IMG/VR virus record: IMGVR_UViG_3300025828_000016
Location: 1 to 64,000 of that record
Direction: 5' to 3' (one strand)
Length of the DNA: 64,000 nucleotides
Source of the DNA: a virus
Shown here in pieces: positions 38,187 to 45,827 of the stretch; the first letter of the stretch is position 1; every line of letters starts with the position of its first letter. The notes under the pieces were generated by a model. The model was given only the letters and a program-made list of their open reading frames with translations. It was not told the origin of the DNA and did not search any database. Both the position numbers and the translations under genes were made by a program.

Positions 38187-39457
38187 TAGGCAACCTCCTT
38201 AACAGTCCAACGCTTTGTGTACTTGCGGGTTTCCCAAGAACCCTCTTCTTCGTGGAGTTTAGTCATGACATCTACCCATGTTTTATTAAAATCTTGAAAA
38301 TTGTAATTCCTCATTACATGTTCTCGACCAAGAAGACCCATTTTATTTCTTTCTTCTTTTGACATGTTAAAGATTTTTTCCATAGCAGCTACAACTTCTT
38401 CCCCATTTAATCTATCCTCATAGATCCAAGGAATTTGTTGTGAACCAATAATCGCTCTTGAGGAAGGATAGACAGGTATACCAAATTCTTTTTCCCCGTC
38501 TGTAATCTGCTCTTGCAGACCACCTGTCATATTGACAATAATCGGAGTTCCACAGGAAAGAGATTCTAGAGTAGCAAGACCAAAACCCTCTGCGTCAGAA
38601 ATATTTACCGTACAATCTGCCATATTGTATAGCATTGATAATTTTTGCAAATCTATTTTTTGTTGACTAAACAGAACTTCTCCATTTGTTAGTCCTAAAT
38701 TTTCAATAATTGCTTGAAGATCTTGACCGTTTGGATCTTTAACCTCAGTGTGCATCACGAGACATGCTTTATCATGACCAACCTTATCAAGAAAATCTTT
38801 AAACCAAAAAATCAAAGAACCAGATTGTTTACGACGAGCATTTCGATTATTCCAGAAGAAAATAAATTTATCTGGATCATAGAAATCACCAAAGACTTGT
38901 TTTTTAAATTCTTTTAATAGTTCCTCATTGTTTTCCATTGGTTTGAATATATCGCTATTTACAGCGTGAGGAATATATTGAGATTTTACACTAGGTGCAA
39001 CAGTCTTAACAATATCATCTGTTACTTTTGAGATCGTTGCGATGAAGTCGTTCGACTCATAAAATGGTCTATTAAAAGTAGGATAGGGGTAGTTATCCCA
39101 AACGTGGTAATAAACCATAGGCATAAGAGGTCTAATTTCATTTTCCATCTCCCATAACCAACCCCAGAAGCGAGGGTCAGTCATAAACCAAATGATATCT
39201 GGTCTTTCTTGTCTAATTAAAGACCGGACTGATTCTTTTGTGCCATACCCATCAACTGGGTACATAATCCAATCTTCACCATATTGGTCTGTTTTAATTG
39301 GGTCATATTTAGGGTGCTTGATTGCGCCGCCGAATGAGCGGATTTGGAACTTACCAGTTTTTAATAACGCTTCACAAATATACCTAGTTTGAGTTCCAAC
39401 GCCACTAGGACTAAGAGGCATATCGCTAAGAGTGAAGACCTTAATTTTTTTATCCAT
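38186..39457 (-). CDS. Glycosyltransferase family 4
   Basis: 423 residues. Visible GT-B features are SDMPLSPSGVGTQTRYICEA at the N-terminus, FIFFWNNRNARRKQSG in the linker and the donor-binding NISDAEGFGLATLESLSCGT. It is the first gene of the glycan island in transcription order, starting 7 bases after the exonuclease gene's stop, so the island is probably co-transcribed with the exonuclease and PhoH genes. Related in architecture to the following GT4 but not a recent duplicate. Confidence 0.87.
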   Translation of the reverse strand: MDKKIKVFTLSDMPLSPSGVGTQTRYICEALLKTGKFQIRSFGGAIKHPKYDPIKTDQYGEDWIMYPVDGYGTKESVRSLIRQERPDIIWFMTDPRFWGWLWEMENEIRPLMPMVYYHVWDNYPYPTFNRPFYESNDFIATISKVTDDIVKTVAPSVKSQYIPHAVNSDIFKPMENNEELLKEFKKQVFGDFYDPDKFIFFWNNRNARRKQSGSLIFWFKDFLDKVGHDKACLVMHTEVKDPNGQDLQAIIENLGLTNGEVLFSQQKIDLQKLSMLYNMADCTVNISDAEGFGLATLESLSCGTPIIVNMTGGLQEQITDGEKEFGIPVYPSSRAIIGSQQIPWIYEDRLNGEEVVAAMEKIFNMSKEERNKMGLLGREHVMRNYNFQDFNKTWVDVMTKLHEEEGSWETRKYTKRWTVKEVA

Positions 39458-39464
39458 TTAAACC

Positions 39465-40271
39465 TCATGAACAATGCTTTGTTTTATAATATTCGCATAC
39501 GCCATATTTGCCGTAGCAGGAAAGTCTATTTTTGACGTGATTGCATTTATCAATATTATATACGGCTTTGTTCAATAGTTTAAGAGCATTATCTATTTTC
39601 TTTTCGCCGTTTGTCACTTTAAATAGTTCAACATTATTTTTATTTGCGGTTCTTTTTAAGAGGGCGAAGTGAGTTGTTATCTCATTATATTTTTTTCCAT
39701 GTTTTTTTGCCCAGAAATGCTTATAGAGGGTTAATTGATAGGTTATCATTTTATCTGCTTTCTTCCGACTGTCCCATCCCCAGGAACAAGTCTTCCAATC
39801 GACAATATGAAACTTTTTAGTGTCTGGTGTGTAGACAACAAGGTCAATAAAACCTTTGAATTTCTTTTGGATTTTATCGTTTTCAATATCTTGGTAAAGT
39901 GGTTCCTCTATGGAAATCATTTCAAACTTACCAAAGTATTTTTTTAAAGCAGGTAAGATAAACTGAATAATGTGTTTACCTTGAGTTCTCATTGAGGTGA
40001 GTAGTTCTGGTGAGAACTCAACATCAGGGGAGGATTGTTTTACTTTTTGTAGATTTTGGACAAACTCCTGCTCAAACAGTTGTTCTAGACCCTCAGACTT
40101 TTTATTTTCGTCGTGGTCTTGAACAACGACCTCACAGACTGTGTGGAGAGCGGAACCAAAGCAAGTGTGCTCGTTGCCTTTGAACTGCTTGATCTTATCA
40201 ATATAGTTGAGTTTGTGTTTCCAAGCGCAGTCGGTCCATTCTTTAAGCTCGGAGTAAGATATGTGAGACAT
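39465..40271 (-). CDS. RecB/Cas4-type PD-(D/E)XK exonuclease with likely Fe-S cluster
   Basis: 268 residues. ISYSELKEWTDCAWKHKLNY is the RecB-like N-terminus. The nuclease core is FGSALHTVCE, GFIDLVVYTPD (metal Asp) and FHIVDWKTCSWGW (D-x-K). Cysteines at WTDC and in the C-terminal CYGKYGVCEYYKTKHC block fit a 4Fe-4S staple as in Cas4 and AddB. T4-like marine phages commonly carry such exonucleases near replication genes. Likely a DNA-end processing or recombination enzyme, not an adaptation protein, as no CRISPR is present. Confidence 0.85.
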   Translation of the reverse strand: MSHISYSELKEWTDCAWKHKLNYIDKIKQFKGNEHTCFGSALHTVCEVVVQDHDENKKSEGLEQLFEQEFVQNLQKVKQSSPDVEFSPELLTSMRTQGKHIIQFILPALKKYFGKFEMISIEEPLYQDIENDKIQKKFKGFIDLVVYTPDTKKFHIVDWKTCSWGWDSRKKADKMITYQLTLYKHFWAKKHGKKYNEITTHFALLKRTANKNNVELFKVTNGEKKIDNALKLLNKAVYNIDKCNHVKNRLSCYGKYGVCEYYKTKHCS

Positions 40272-40664
40272 TTATCCCTCTGTTTTTTTATTTTTTGTTG
40301 TCTTTTTCTTTACGGTGGTTGATTTTAGACCATACTGTAAAGAGTCGGTAGACAACGAAGTTTCATCTATTTTTAGATCTTCAACTTCAACTTTCGGTTC
40401 ATCTATTCTAACAGATTCTTTAACAATGTCAACTTGTTTTTTTTCAAAAGTGTAATTTCCAATTGTATTTGAGACCGTTAAGTCATGTTTATCACTTTCA
40501 CCAGTTAAAAACACATAATCATCTAAATTATATTTTTTTCTTAATAACGATTCTACAGAATTATTTTTAAATATTATTTTCTGAGAAGATCTTCTTCTTG
40601 CGTTTGGGTCCGCTACTATTTCAAAAAATATTTTTTTACCTTTGGTTTTTGTTGTAATTTTCAT
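40272..40664 (-). CDS. Small basic protein of unknown function
   Basis: 130 residues. No family recognised. The N-terminus (MKITTKTKGKKIFFEIVADP) looks like a beta hairpin, residues 75-105 are acidic, and the tail is Lys/Thr-rich (TVKKKTTKNKKTEG). It lies directly between the zincin and the exonuclease, abutting the latter with no gap. Possibly a small DNA- or protein-binding accessory of the exonuclease; not shown. Confidence 0.6.
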   Translation of the reverse strand: MKITTKTKGKKIFFEIVADPNARRRSSQKIIFKNNSVESLLRKKYNLDDYVFLTGESDKHDLTVSNTIGNYTFEKKQVDIVKESVRIDEPKVEVEDLKIDETSLSTDSLQYGLKSTTVKKKTTKNKKTEG

Positions 40665-40674
40665 TGCTCACTCC

Positions 40675-41343
40675 TTAAAACTCAAAAAAAGAATCTATAA
40701 TTTCATATAATACTGGACTCAACTCTTTGAGTTTATTTCTATCTCCCAATAAATAGTTCTCAAAACCATTTGCCCAATACTCTCGTAGTGCTGTAATTGC
40801 GTATGGTGAATAAAACAACCCAGATGATATAGTTCTTAATTTATCGTATCCTATTCCTTTATAGAGATGCTGATCAAACTTATAATCGTATTCTGGATTT
40901 TCATAGTCTTCTATATCGTAGTCTTCATCATCTAGAAGGTGGTATAAGGTATTTCGTTTGGCAAGAAACTCTCTTTCTAATCTGCCATCACCATAAATCT
41001 CTTCTTCATTTCTTTTTTCAACAGCGTGGGCAAGTTCGTGAAGAATGTCATCTAAAAGATCTTTCTCGTTATCTTGATCGGGTGAGAGATAGATTGCCCC
41101 GTCTTTAAACATGGCGTTGTATTCACGATCACCTTTGAAAAACTCATCAGCATAACCAACAAGAAAACTATCAACATTATCAAAAAAGAAGTCTGGAGTT
41201 AGAGTTTCGATTGTTTTTTTAATGTAATCTAGATTAATATCGTTTTTGAATGGTTCTATAAAAACAAAAGGTTTTCCATGAATATTATATTGATTTAATT
41301 TTTTTTTAGACTTGCTCGCTTGTTGTGCTATGTACTCTTTCAA
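40675..41343 (-). CDS. Zincin-like metallopeptidase (HELAH; TTG start)
   Basis: 222 residues. LDDILHELAHAVEKRNEEEI supplies the HExxH zinc site at about residue 103, and the downstream LREYWANGFENYLLG gives a plausible third glutamate as in anthrax-lethal-factor-like and related phage zincins. The start codon is TTG at 41343, forming a TTGA overlap with the upstream stop, with no better in-frame ATG nearby. No signal peptide, so it acts in the cytoplasm or inside the virion. Substrate unknown. Confidence 0.72.
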   Translation of the reverse strand: MKEYIAQQASKSKKKLNQYNIHGKPFVFIEPFKNDINLDYIKKTIETLTPDFFFDNVDSFLVGYADEFFKGDREYNAMFKDGAIYLSPDQDNEKDLLDDILHELAHAVEKRNEEEIYGDGRLEREFLAKRNTLYHLLDDEDYDIEDYENPEYDYKFDQHLYKGIGYDKLRTISSGLFYSPYAITALREYWANGFENYLLGDRNKLKELSPVLYEIIDSFFEF

Positions 41344-41588
41344 CCTTGCACACCGCCAGCATCTACATCAGCTAGTGCTTGTCGATATCCACGAATAAAA
41401 TTTTCTTCTGCGACAGGCATCAAGAATTCTGGAAATTCTTCAGACATTACCTGAATGATCATTTCAACATTAACTTCATCATTTTTAGGTTGAAGTTTTT
41501 CTCCAACATAGTTTACCAACCATCTTTTCATTTCATTTACTGGTTCTACTACTTGTAGCAGATCTGGGTTTTCATTATCTACAGACAT
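41340..41588 (-). CDS. Small acidic phage protein
   Basis: 82 residues, acidic and mainly helical (EMIIQVMSEEFPEFLMPVAE, then NFIRGYRQALADVDAG). No domain recognised; similar short proteins occur next to phoH in marine T4-like phages as far as I recall. A strong AGGAGG lies 7 bases before the ATG. It is translationally coupled to the zincin. Confidence 0.68.
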   Translation of the reverse strand: MSVDNENPDLLQVVEPVNEMKRWLVNYVGEKLQPKNDEVNVEMIIQVMSEEFPEFLMPVAEENFIRGYRQALADVDAGGVQG

Positions 41589-41632
41589 AATTGTCCTCCT
41601 TTTGGATAAATATAACAGATATTTGGATAAGT

Positions 41633-42946
41633 TTAAAGAATTTTAGAAGCGATTGTTGCTACTTTGGACCTCTCACCTTTGAGAAGAGTTACGTGCCCAG
41701 AAACATCAAAAGTTTTGAATTTTTCAACTGCGTGTGTAAGACCGTTTGAGGTTTCGTCTAGGTAGACGTTATCAATCTGTTCTACGTCACCAGTTAAAAT
41801 AATTTTTGTTCCCTCGCCAACACGAGTGAGGATAGTTTTGAGTTCGTGTGCTGTAAGGTTCTGTGCCTCGTCAATAATGATAAAAGCATTTGCTATGGAG
41901 CGTCCACGAATGTAAGTTAGTGCTTCTACTTCTATTTTGCCTCTTTCCATGTAATTTTCTAATGTTGCTTTATCGTTTGCCATTAGAAACTCAAGGTTAT
42001 CACGGATAGGAGCAACCCAAGGTGACATTTTTTCTTCTATTGTTCCTGGTAAGAAACCAATATCTCTGCCCATAGGTTGAATAGGTCTGGAAACTACAAG
42101 TCTGCTGTAAATTTCTTTTTCTACAACTTGGCTAAGACCGGCTGCGATTGCTAAAAGGGTTTTACCGCAACCAGCCTTGCCGACTAACGTTACTACATTT
42201 ATTTTTGGGTCTTCTAATAAATCCATAGCAAAAATCTGCTCTTTATTTCTAGGTTTCAAACCCCAAAGTCTTTTTTTACTGCTAGTGTTGATTAACTTTA
42301 GGGGTTTCTCATAAGATTCAAACTTTCCAAGAGCAGTTTTCTTTTCATTTTGGTTTGAAATCAGCATAAGGAACTGATTTGGATTTAGTTGTAAATCTTC
42401 TTTTTCTATAAACACTTCTTCTCCTGAATAAAACCGGTCAAGGACAGGTTCATCCACCAAGTGAGTTAGGAAACCAGTATAAATATTATCTGTATCTTTT
42501 ACAACTTGATCTGATTGGAAATCCTCGGTCGTCAAACCCAGAGAATCGCACTTAACACGCATGTTAATGTCTCGTGTGACCACGATTACTTTTCTTTTTG
42601 GGTTTTCATTTTTCTGGTTTAACGCAACGCTAATAATCTCATTATCAGGCACAGAAAGATCTAGATCCTCCGGTAGACCTTCTCTTTTGACCATTTTCAC
42701 GCATATTAGACCTTTCCCTTTATCAATCCTCACACCATTAGACAAACTACCTTTTTCACGGAGGGAATCAAGGACACGAATAACAGTTCTCGCATTTGTT
42801 CCTACACCGTCTTGTCTTTTTTTGTTATTATCTATTTCTTCAAGAACTTTTAAAGGAAGGACGATATCGTTATTACCATAGGAGCGAATACAATTTGCGT
42901 CTGTTAAACAAACACTCGTATCAAGAATATAAATTTTTTTAGCCAT
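41633..42946 (-). CDS. phoH: PIN-PhoH fusion (PhoH2-type RNA helicase/RNase)
   Basis: 437 residues. Residues about 1-140 are a PIN nuclease: YILDTSVCLTD, LKVLEEIDNNKK, DNEIISVAL and VVTRDINMRVK hold the acidic residues. Residues about 215-437 are a PhoH ATPase: Walker A TLVGKAGCGKTLLA, Walker B AFIIIDEAQNLT, then KIILTGDVEQID. This PIN-PhoH layout is the PhoH2 type, thought to unwind and cut RNA. phoH is very common in marine phages; its benefit is unknown. Its promoter lies in the divergent region 42947-43125 shared with the lipoprotein protease. Confidence 0.9.
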   Translation of the reverse strand: MAKKIYILDTSVCLTDANCIRSYGNNDIVLPLKVLEEIDNNKKRQDGVGTNARTVIRVLDSLREKGSLSNGVRIDKGKGLICVKMVKREGLPEDLDLSVPDNEIISVALNQKNENPKRKVIVVTRDINMRVKCDSLGLTTEDFQSDQVVKDTDNIYTGFLTHLVDEPVLDRFYSGEEVFIEKEDLQLNPNQFLMLISNQNEKKTALGKFESYEKPLKLINTSSKKRLWGLKPRNKEQIFAMDLLEDPKINVVTLVGKAGCGKTLLAIAAGLSQVVEKEIYSRLVVSRPIQPMGRDIGFLPGTIEEKMSPWVAPIRDNLEFLMANDKATLENYMERGKIEVEALTYIRGRSIANAFIIIDEAQNLTAHELKTILTRVGEGTKIILTGDVEQIDNVYLDETSNGLTHAVEKFKTFDVSGHVTLLKGERSKVATIASKIL

Positions 42947-43025
42947 GTTAACTCACTTTGTTAAGCATTTGATCTTTCTCACGAAACATCTACTTTTGAT
43001 AAATGTAACACGAGAAAGCAATCAT

Positions 43026-43033
43026 TATAAATA
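43026..43033 (+). promoter_or_regulatory. T4-late-like promoter element TATAAATA
   Basis: Exact TATAAATA, the T4 late -10 element recognised by gp55-type sigma factors, 93 bases upstream of the plus-strand protease gene. A gp55 homologue is encoded at 22350-23048. In AT-rich DNA such an octamer can occur by chance, so function is inferred from position. Confidence 0.45.
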
Positions 43034-43086
43034 GTCTTTTTATTTGTTTAGTTGGTAAAAAGGGGCACGGGGCACTTATTTATTTT

Positions 43087-43105
43087 AAGGGAGTAATAAT
43101 CCCTT
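43087..43105 (+). promoter_or_regulatory. Leader hairpin upstream of the protease ribosome binding site
   Basis: AAGGGA (43087-43092), loop GTAATAA, TCCCTT (43100-43105) form a six-base-pair stem in the 5' leader, a few bases before the AAAGGAGGA ribosome binding site. It might stabilise the mRNA 5' end or modulate initiation. Confidence 0.4.
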
Positions 43106-43125
43106 TTACAAAGGAGGATAAGAAA

Positions 43126-43878
43126 ATGCGTGGGGTTATGATGTCTACCCTAATATTCGTTCTGTCGTTGACTATCTCTTGCGGCACAATGAATTCAAAC
43201 ATAGAGGACAACTTTCCAAGAGATGGTTTTGCTTTCATTAGTAAGACAGTTGAGTTAAAAAAATGTATTGGTGAGAAATGTATGACTATGGACCTTCGTT
43301 CTACTGGTTCAGGTTATGTTGTGAGGGTCACAGAAAAGGGCGCTTATATTGTTACAGCAGCGCACGTCTGTGATGGAGAATCGGGGTTATTAGAAACAGT
43401 CACTCAAAAAGTGAAAATGAAAGTCTCAACTATTCTGTTGGAAACTTATGATGCAGAGATACTAAAAAAAGATGCTGAAATAGATGCTTGTTTACTTTTT
43501 GCTGAAGGTTTGACTACTGGGGTAAGTGTTATTCCATTGGCAATGAAACCTCCAAAGAAAGGTGAAAGAGTTTATAATATTGCCGCTCCTTTGGGTGTGT
43601 TTAACTATGATATGGTTCCTATCTTTGAAGGCAGATATGCTGGTGAGGATGGGGGACAAGATCTTTATACACTTCCAGCAACTTTTGGTTCTTCTGGATC
43701 TATGCTTCTAAATTCTAAAGGTGAGTTGGTAGGAATGGTTCACTCTGTTCTTGCTAAGTTTAGAAATGTTGCTATTTCTTCACCTTTTCACAAACTAATG
43801 CGTTTTATTAGATCTGGTCTCAGAGACGCTTCCATTCACGAGTGGGCTTGTGTAGCACCTGAAAAGTGTGCTAAATAA
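43126..43878 (+). CDS. Secreted trypsin-like serine protease lipoprotein
   Basis: 250 residues. The N-terminus is a signal peptide ending in a lipobox (LSLTISC, Cys about 20). The chymotrypsin-like triad is intact: IVTAAHVCDG (His about 81), DAEIDACLLF (Asp about 120) and TFGSSGSMLLNSKGELVGMV (Ser about 190). It would act at the host membrane or periplasm. It is the only gene here on the plus strand within a long minus-strand block, has its own strong AGGAGG site, and converges tail to tail with a minus-strand gene, overlapping it by 8 bases. This looks like an acquired cargo gene; a host-envelope or superinfection role is possible. Confidence 0.85.
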   Translation: MRGVMMSTLIFVLSLTISCGTMNSNIEDNFPRDGFAFISKTVELKKCIGEKCMTMDLRSTGSGYVVRVTEKGAYIVTAAHVCDGESGLLETVTQKVKMKVSTILLETYDAEILKKDAEIDACLLFAEGLTTGVSVIPLAMKPPKKGERVYNIAAPLGVFNYDMVPIFEGRYAGEDGGQDLYTLPATFGSSGSMLLNSKGELVGMVHSVLAKFRNVAISSPFHKLMRFIRSGLRDASIHEWACVAPEKCAK

Positions 43879-44224
43879 TCGAATTTCTCTTCCAAATAGT
43901 CAAACCTAGTTTATTTTTAATCCAATACAGGTCTGTATATAAATTTATATAATCTGCGTAATTATCTTCGTTTGTGTTCTCTTTCATAAAAGTTAATTCA
44001 TCTAGATTAAAAAATATATCAAAATAATTTTTTATTTTTTTATCTAAATCTTTTTTAGAATTTATCATTTTAGATTTTGAGTTTGGTAAATAAAAATAAT
44101 AATCAGATTTATCATTAATAACAGATGTAACAACCGCTCCATTATTCACTTCAACCTTTAAACTTATATGATCTATGTTAGTAACGTACCAATGTTCATT
44201 TTCAAATATTTTCTTTCTATTCAT
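43871..44224 (-). CDS. Unknown small protein
   Basis: 117 residues, Asn/Lys-rich, no recognised domain. Segments such as HWYVTNIDHISLKVEVNNGA suggest a beta-rich N-terminus and a helical C-terminus (YADYINLYTDLYWIKNKLGL). It starts one base inside the stop of the next gene and overlaps the plus-strand protease at its 3' end, so both transcripts are antisense at the ends. Confidence 0.6.
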   Translation of the reverse strand: MNRKKIFENEHWYVTNIDHISLKVEVNNGAVVTSVINDKSDYYFYLPNSKSKMINSKKDLDKKIKNYFDIFFNLDELTFMKENTNEDNYADYINLYTDLYWIKNKLGLTIWKRNSII

Positions 44225-44430
44225 TAATCAACTGCCGATATTAAGTTTGCTCTTACAAACTCTACTTTTTTATTTTTATTTTTTGGATCTTGTAGGGTTA
44301 GATATTGTTCTGAATTCCATTTGAGGTATTGAATATCCTCTAACAACCAAACTCTATTCTGATAATAAACTGGTGAACCTATGTAGGCTCTTTTTCCATT
44401 TCCATCTAGTGTAAATCTTGTTGTAGACAT
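44224..44430 (-). CDS. Small protein of unknown function
   Basis: 68 residues from the ATG at 44430, chosen over a TTG at 44436 because GGAGG lies eight bases upstream. The sequence (GKRAYIGSPVYYQNRVWLLE, then QYLTLQDPKNKNKKVEFVR) looks like a small SH3/Tudor-like beta barrel, but no family is certain. Its ribosome binding site lies in a potential RNA switch (44434-44465). Confidence 0.62.
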   Translation of the reverse strand: MSTTRFTLDGNGKRAYIGSPVYYQNRVWLLEDIQYLKWNSEQYLTLQDPKNKNKKVEFVRANLISAVD

Positions 44431-44433
44431 TTT

Positions 44434-44465
44434 CAACCCCTCCGTTTAAGGGGTTGTTAACCCCT
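44434..44465 (-). promoter_or_regulatory. Two mutually exclusive hairpins over a ribosome binding site
   Basis: On the minus strand three segments lie in order: AGGGGTT (44465-44459), AACCCCT (44455-44449), AGGGGTTG (44441-44434). The middle one can pair with either neighbour. Pairing with the last one buries the GGAGG ribosome binding site of the 68-residue gene; pairing with the first leaves it free. The first arm overlaps the stop codon region of the upstream gene, so ribosomes finishing that gene would influence the choice. Confidence 0.45.
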
Positions 44466-44676
44466 CTTCTTTTCTTTGAGTAGCATAATCATCAAGCGCA
44501 TCAACACTATCTAATGCTTCTGATAATAGTTTAGTCCATTTATCAATTTCTTTTAAGATATCTGTGTGTTCTCCGACCATTACTGTTTTGGTAAATAGCA
44601 TATCCAACATTGCTCTTGCTTCTTCTGCCTGTGCTTCATATTTTATTCTCGCTGCATTAAATAATTTTATGTTCAT
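44446..44676 (-). CDS. Small helical protein
   Basis: 76 residues, wholly helical by composition (AARIKYEAQAEEARAMLDML; EIDKWTKLLSEALDSVDALD). No family recognised. Its ATG overlaps the stop of the helix-turn-helix gene by 4 bases, so they are coupled. Confidence 0.65.
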   Translation of the reverse strand: MNIKLFNAARIKYEAQAEEARAMLDMLFTKTVMVGEHTDILKEIDKWTKLLSEALDSVDALDDYATQRKEEGLTTP

Positions 44677-45047
44677 ATATCCTCTTCGGTTTCTTCAAAA
44701 AAAGAAATAGTATTATACTTCTTAATATAACGGTTAAATTCCATATAGTCAACCCCTAAAAATCGTGCTGCTTCTTTTTTTGTTCTTGCAATGCTCAGGG
44801 CAGTCTTTAAAAGAGCATCTGTGACTGCGTGTCTAGTCAGTCTCCAGATAGGTATGCCATAGAACTTACCATATAAATATCTAGTAGACAACTCTAACTT
44901 AATAGCTATTAGATCTTCTAAAGCAATATTATTGATATTATTTAAGGTATTGTCAGTTATTTTCTTTTCTAACTTAAGTTTATTTATTATACTAAATTTA
45001 GAATATTTGGTATAAGGTTTTTTATCTCTTTTATTTTTCCAAGGCAT
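44673..45047 (-). CDS. Small DNA-binding protein with Fis/HTH-like C-terminus
   Basis: 124 residues. Residues about 80-115 (DALLKTALSIARTKKEAARF, then LGVDYMEFNRYIKKY) match the Fis/NtrC-type helix-turn-helix found in short regulators of T4-like marine phages. The N-terminal half is basic. Likely a DNA-binding regulator; target unknown. The upstream 40 bases are almost purely A and T with a TATAAT on the minus strand (45064-45069), a possible promoter. Confidence 0.68.
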   Translation of the reverse strand: MPWKNKRDKKPYTKYSKFSIINKLKLEKKITDNTLNNINNIALEDLIAIKLELSTRYLYGKFYGIPIWRLTRHAVTDALLKTALSIARTKKEAARFLGVDYMEFNRYIKKYNTISFFEETEEDI

Positions 45048-45088
45048 GTTTAAATAATAGTATATTATATGATATAATTTAATTTATA

Positions 45089-45823
45089 TTATTTATTATA
45101 ATCTGGTGATTCTGGTTCTGGAACGGTTGGTTGGAGTTCTTCCTCAAATCTATCAAAATAAAGTTTAAGGTTAGTTAGCATATATTCTTTATAAAGTTTT
45201 CTATCTTCTGCATCTGCTAAAGACTCATAAGCATCCTGAATTTGGTTTTCGATTTTATTGAATGTTGTTGAGGCGAAATTACGACCGGTAACATTCATGC
45301 CTGATAGATCTTGAAAAGATTCTTGTTCTGCTGGTTCTTCTTCTGCTGGTTTATCTTGATCTCGAACTGGAATGAATCGGTCCTCTTCAACATCAACGTC
45401 CAAAGTGACTTCTTCTTCTAATTCTTCTTCATTTTCTTCTTGACTTCCCTCGGCGCTTGCTGTAACATCTATTGGAGTTAGTGAATTTTCAACTGCGTTG
45501 AGAATGTGCGCTCTGAAAGAATCTCTTTGTTCTTTTGAGGTTGTAAGCCCCTTATAAGCATCCTCGACAATAGGAATAATAACTTTTAGAGTGTCTTCGA
45601 GAACATTAATACCAGTTGATCTTTGTGGTTGCTCATCAGGAACGTCAGCGGTTGCTTCTTTGATTAGAGAGCGAATAATGCCACGAAGTCTATTTTCTTC
45701 TAACATTACTTTATCTTGTTTTTCAGCAAGGTAGTTTTCTAGAAGTGAGCGGACAACTTTACGGAGACGCTGTTCTTCTTTTGCTTCTTTCAGTTCTTTT
45801 AAAAGTTCATTGCGATCAATCAT
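45089..45823 (-). CDS. Acidic protein with repeated (I/L)xE amphipathic helices
   Basis: 244 residues from the ATG at 45823, with TTGGAG about ten bases upstream. The N-terminus carries two related helices, RLRKVVRSLLENYLAEK and RLRGIIRSLIKEATAD, which resemble the terminal modules on proteins at 52-63 kb. The middle (EENEEELEEEVTLDVDVEED) is strongly acidic, like scaffold-core proteins of T4-type proheads. The C-terminal half is helical. A scaffold or internal head protein is possible; nothing enzymatic is seen. It is immediately downstream of the ligase-like/cytidylyltransferase fusion. Confidence 0.6.
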   Translation of the reverse strand: MIDRNELLKELKEAKEEQRLRKVVRSLLENYLAEKQDKVMLEENRLRGIIRSLIKEATADVPDEQPQRSTGINVLEDTLKVIIPIVEDAYKGLTTSKEQRDSFRAHILNAVENSLTPIDVTASAEGSQEENEEELEEEVTLDVDVEEDRFIPVRDQDKPAEEEPAEQESFQDLSGMNVTGRNFASTTFNKIENQIQDAYESLADAEDRKLYKEYMLTNLKLYFDRFEEELQPTVPEPESPDYNK

Positions 45824-45827
45824 TAAT

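Larger units (their letters stand above)
42947..43125. promoter_or_regulatory. Divergent intergenic region between phoH and the lipoprotein protease
   Basis: 179 bases without a gene, the longest gap in the window. It contains a TATAAATA element (43026-43033, plus strand), which on the minus strand reads as a TATAAT-containing sequence; a direct repeat GGGGCAC (43062-43075); and a hairpin just before the ribosome binding site of the protease gene. It must hold start signals for both directions. Confidence 0.6.

Noticed and set aside
39465-40271. Cas4-like nuclease as part of a CRISPR system
   Set aside because: No repeats, cas1 or cas2 are in the window; RecB-type exonucleases are normal in T4-like phages.
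41601-41630. Direct repeat TTTGGATAA before the 82-residue gene
   Set aside because: Only two nine-base copies in AT-rich DNA; no promoter geometry around them.
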